8,492 nucleotides of DNA. Origin: DASTQL01 sp035462375. GTDB lineage: Bacteria; Actinomycetota; Actinomycetes; Jiangellales; Jiangellaceae. The stretch spans positions 1 to 8,492 of the forward strand of contig DATHUJ010000199.1 of NCBI GenBank assembly GCA_035462375.1. The letters are read 5' to 3'. The notes under the pieces are model-generated. The model was not told where the DNA came from. It saw only the letters and a program-made list of their open reading frames with translations, and searched no databases. The translations under genes and the position numbers were made by a program. Below are positions 5,950 to 8,492 of this stretch, piece after piece; the stretch's first letter is position 1, and every line of letters starts with the position of its first letter.

Positions 5950-6603
5950 GTGCACGTGCTGCAGGTGGACGCCGGGGGCCTCGTCGGCTGGGTGCTCGAC
6001 GTGGTGGAGTCGCTCGGCGCCCTCGGGGTCGCCGCCATCGTGCTGCTGGAGACGGTGGTCCCGCCCATCCCGAGCGAGTTGGTGCTGCCCCTGGCCGGCT
6101 TCCTCGTGCAGCAGGACCGGCTCTCGCTGCTCGCCGTCCTGGTGGCGACCACCACCGCCTCGGTGCTCGGGGCTCTGCTCCTGTACGGGGCGGGCCGTGG
6201 GCTCGGGGAACGACGCACCCGGGCGATCCTGGTTCGGGTGCCGCTCGTCGAACACCGGGACGTCGACCGGGCCGAGGAGTGGTTCGACCGCCGTGGCGAG
6301 GTGGCGGTGCTGGTGGGCCGGCTGGTGCCGGGCGTGCGGAGCCTGGTCTCCGTGCCGGCCGGTACCCGACGGATGCCGGTGAGCCGCTTCGTCCTGCTCA
6401 CCGCGCTGGGCAGCGGCACCTGGAACACCCTGCTGGTCGGGGCCGGGATGGTGCTCGGCACGCAGTACCGGTTGGTCGCCGACTACGTCGACGTCGTCGA
6501 CCGGTTTCTCGTCGCGGGAGCAGCCGTCGCGCTCGCGGTCTTCGTCGTCCACCGCCTTCGCCGCCGCGGGCGGATCAGGGACGAGGACACCCCCCGGCCG
6601 TGA
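5950..6603 (+). CDS. DedA-family integral membrane protein
   Basis: A protein of 217 aa from GTG 5950, a normal DedA length. The family signature is complete: E34 followed by VVPPIPSELVLPLAGFL (36-52, with E43), an acidic residue D56, and FDRRGEVAVLVGRLVPGVRSL (112-132) with R124 and R130, followed by SVPAGTRRM and SRF. In E. coli DedA proteins the equivalent acidic and arginine residues are essential. Hydrophobic segments lie near 22-52, 58-82, 148-170 and 186-201, with an arginine-rich cytoplasmic tail (HRLRRRGR). DedA proteins are linked to proton-motive-force-dependent transport, lipid carrier or phospholipid flipping, and membrane homeostasis; which applies here is unknown. The stop TGA abuts the convergent ettA stop without a gap, and no terminator separates them. 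Confidence 0.9.
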   Translation: MHVLQVDAGGLVGWVLDVVESLGALGVAAIVLLETVVPPIPSELVLPLAGFLVQQDRLSLLAVLVATTTASVLGALLLYGAGRGLGERRTRAILVRVPLVEHRDVDRAEEWFDRRGEVAVLVGRLVPGVRSLVSVPAGTRRMPVSRFVLLTALGSGTWNTLLVGAGMVLGTQYRLVADYVDVVDRFLVAGAAVALAVFVVHRLRRRGRIRDEDTPRP

Positions 6604-8280
<1,677 letters not shown>

Positions 8281-8289
8281 AGGGCGTCC

Positions 8290-8320
8290 AGCGTACGGCC
8301 TGCCGCCCTGCTCGCCCCAA
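8290..8320 (-). promoter_or_regulatory. Possible ettA promoter giving a leaderless mRNA
   Basis: On the minus strand TACGCT (8290-8295) fits the actinobacterial TAnnnT -10 pattern; TTGGGG (8315-8320) lies 19 nt upstream as a poor -35. Transcription would begin 2-3 nt before the ettA ATG, in line with the missing ribosome binding site. Short motifs in GC-rich DNA make this tentative. Confidence 0.3.
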
Positions 8321-8339
8321 TCGTCGGCCGACCGATGGG

Positions 8340-8376
8340 GCGCGGCCCGGGCCGGAGGGGACAGCCCGGGCCGCGC
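8340..8376 (-). terminator. Strong GC hairpin terminator after the partial gene
   Basis: The arms gcgcggcccgggc (8340-8352) and gcccgggccgcgc (8364-8376) are a perfect 13-bp inverted repeat with an 11-nt loop. It begins 5 nt after the stop codon of the partial gene at 8382. There is no T-tract, as in many actinomycete terminators. It separates that gene from ettA. Confidence 0.75.
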
Positions 8377-8381
8377 GCCGC

Positions 8382-8492
8382 TCAGGCGGCGGTGTCGCGG
8401 GACACCGCGCCCGGCTCGGGTGCGACCAGTGGTCCGCTGTCCGGGAGCGGGCCGCCGTCGACCAGGGCGTCGAGGTCGTCGTCGAGGTCTTC
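8382..8492 (-). CDS. C-terminal end of an unidentified acidic protein, truncated by the window edge
   Basis: The minus-strand frame is open from 8492 to the TGA at 8382-8384, giving 36 residues that start EDLDDDLDALVDGG and end EPGAVSRDTAA. The piece is acidic and rich in Pro, Gly and Ala, and looks like a disordered tail. Codon third positions are mostly G or C and a strong hairpin follows the stop, so it is very probably a real gene end. A single-stranded DNA-binding protein (SsbB-like) lies upstream of ettA in mycobacteria (Rv2478c, from memory) and is a candidate. The tail lacks the classic SSB ending DDDIPF, and the identity cannot be proven from this fragment. Confidence 0.6.
   Translation of the reverse strand, partial: EDLDDDLDALVDGGPLPDSGPLVAPEPGAVSRDTAA

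Noticed and set aside
5443..6552. Long N-terminal extension of the second thioesterase frame reaching back across the dedA gene
   Set aside because: The translation is low-complexity and has no family match before the MRHVFTCAVRF start. It overlaps two well-supported genes.

Overview
The window is high-GC DNA (strong G/C bias at third codon positions, GTG starts, overlapping stop/start junctions) and reads as the chromosome of an actinomycete (Actinomycetota). The best lineage evidence is the neighbourhood of ettA, paralogous YbgC-like thioesterases and a ~213-aa hypothetical protein. From memory this resembles mycobacterial Rv2474c-Rv2475c-Rv2477c-Rv2478c. The genus cannot be fixed from sequence alone.

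Layout. (1) 1-683, plus strand: 3' part of a hotdog-fold thioesterase-like gene whose true start lies before the window. (2) 684-988: non-coding, dominated by two related copies of an inverted repeat element, one carrying a perfect 12-bp hairpin, between convergent genes. (3) 989-4245, minus strand: an exported carbohydrate pair. Upstream is a Sec-secreted quinoprotein-type sugar dehydrogenase with a PKD domain; downstream is a Tat-exported sugar phosphate isomerase/epimerase-like TIM barrel. A good promoter (TTGATT, 17 nt, TAATTT) precedes the dehydrogenase, and a structured 173-bp gap separates the two genes. (4) 4406-5894, minus strand: a tight three-gene operon of two tandem paralogous acyl-CoA thioesterases and a conserved hypothetical protein, joined by TGATG and ATGA overlaps. 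(5) 5950-6603, plus strand: a DedA-family membrane protein, divergent from the operon. (6) 6604-8280, minus strand: ettA, the ABC-F translational throttle, whose stop codon abuts the dedA stop in the palindrome TGATCA. (7) 8340-8376: a strong GC hairpin terminator for (8) an incomplete minus-strand gene with an acidic C-terminus, 8382-8492.

Functionally, the left half suggests oxidation or processing of sugars outside the cytoplasmic membrane. The right half is housekeeping: acyl-CoA hydrolysis, membrane homeostasis and ribosome regulation. I found no tRNA, rRNA, CRISPR, transposase or phage gene and no clear sign of a new defence or biosynthetic system. The most unusual non-coding structure is the repeat pair at 679-983.
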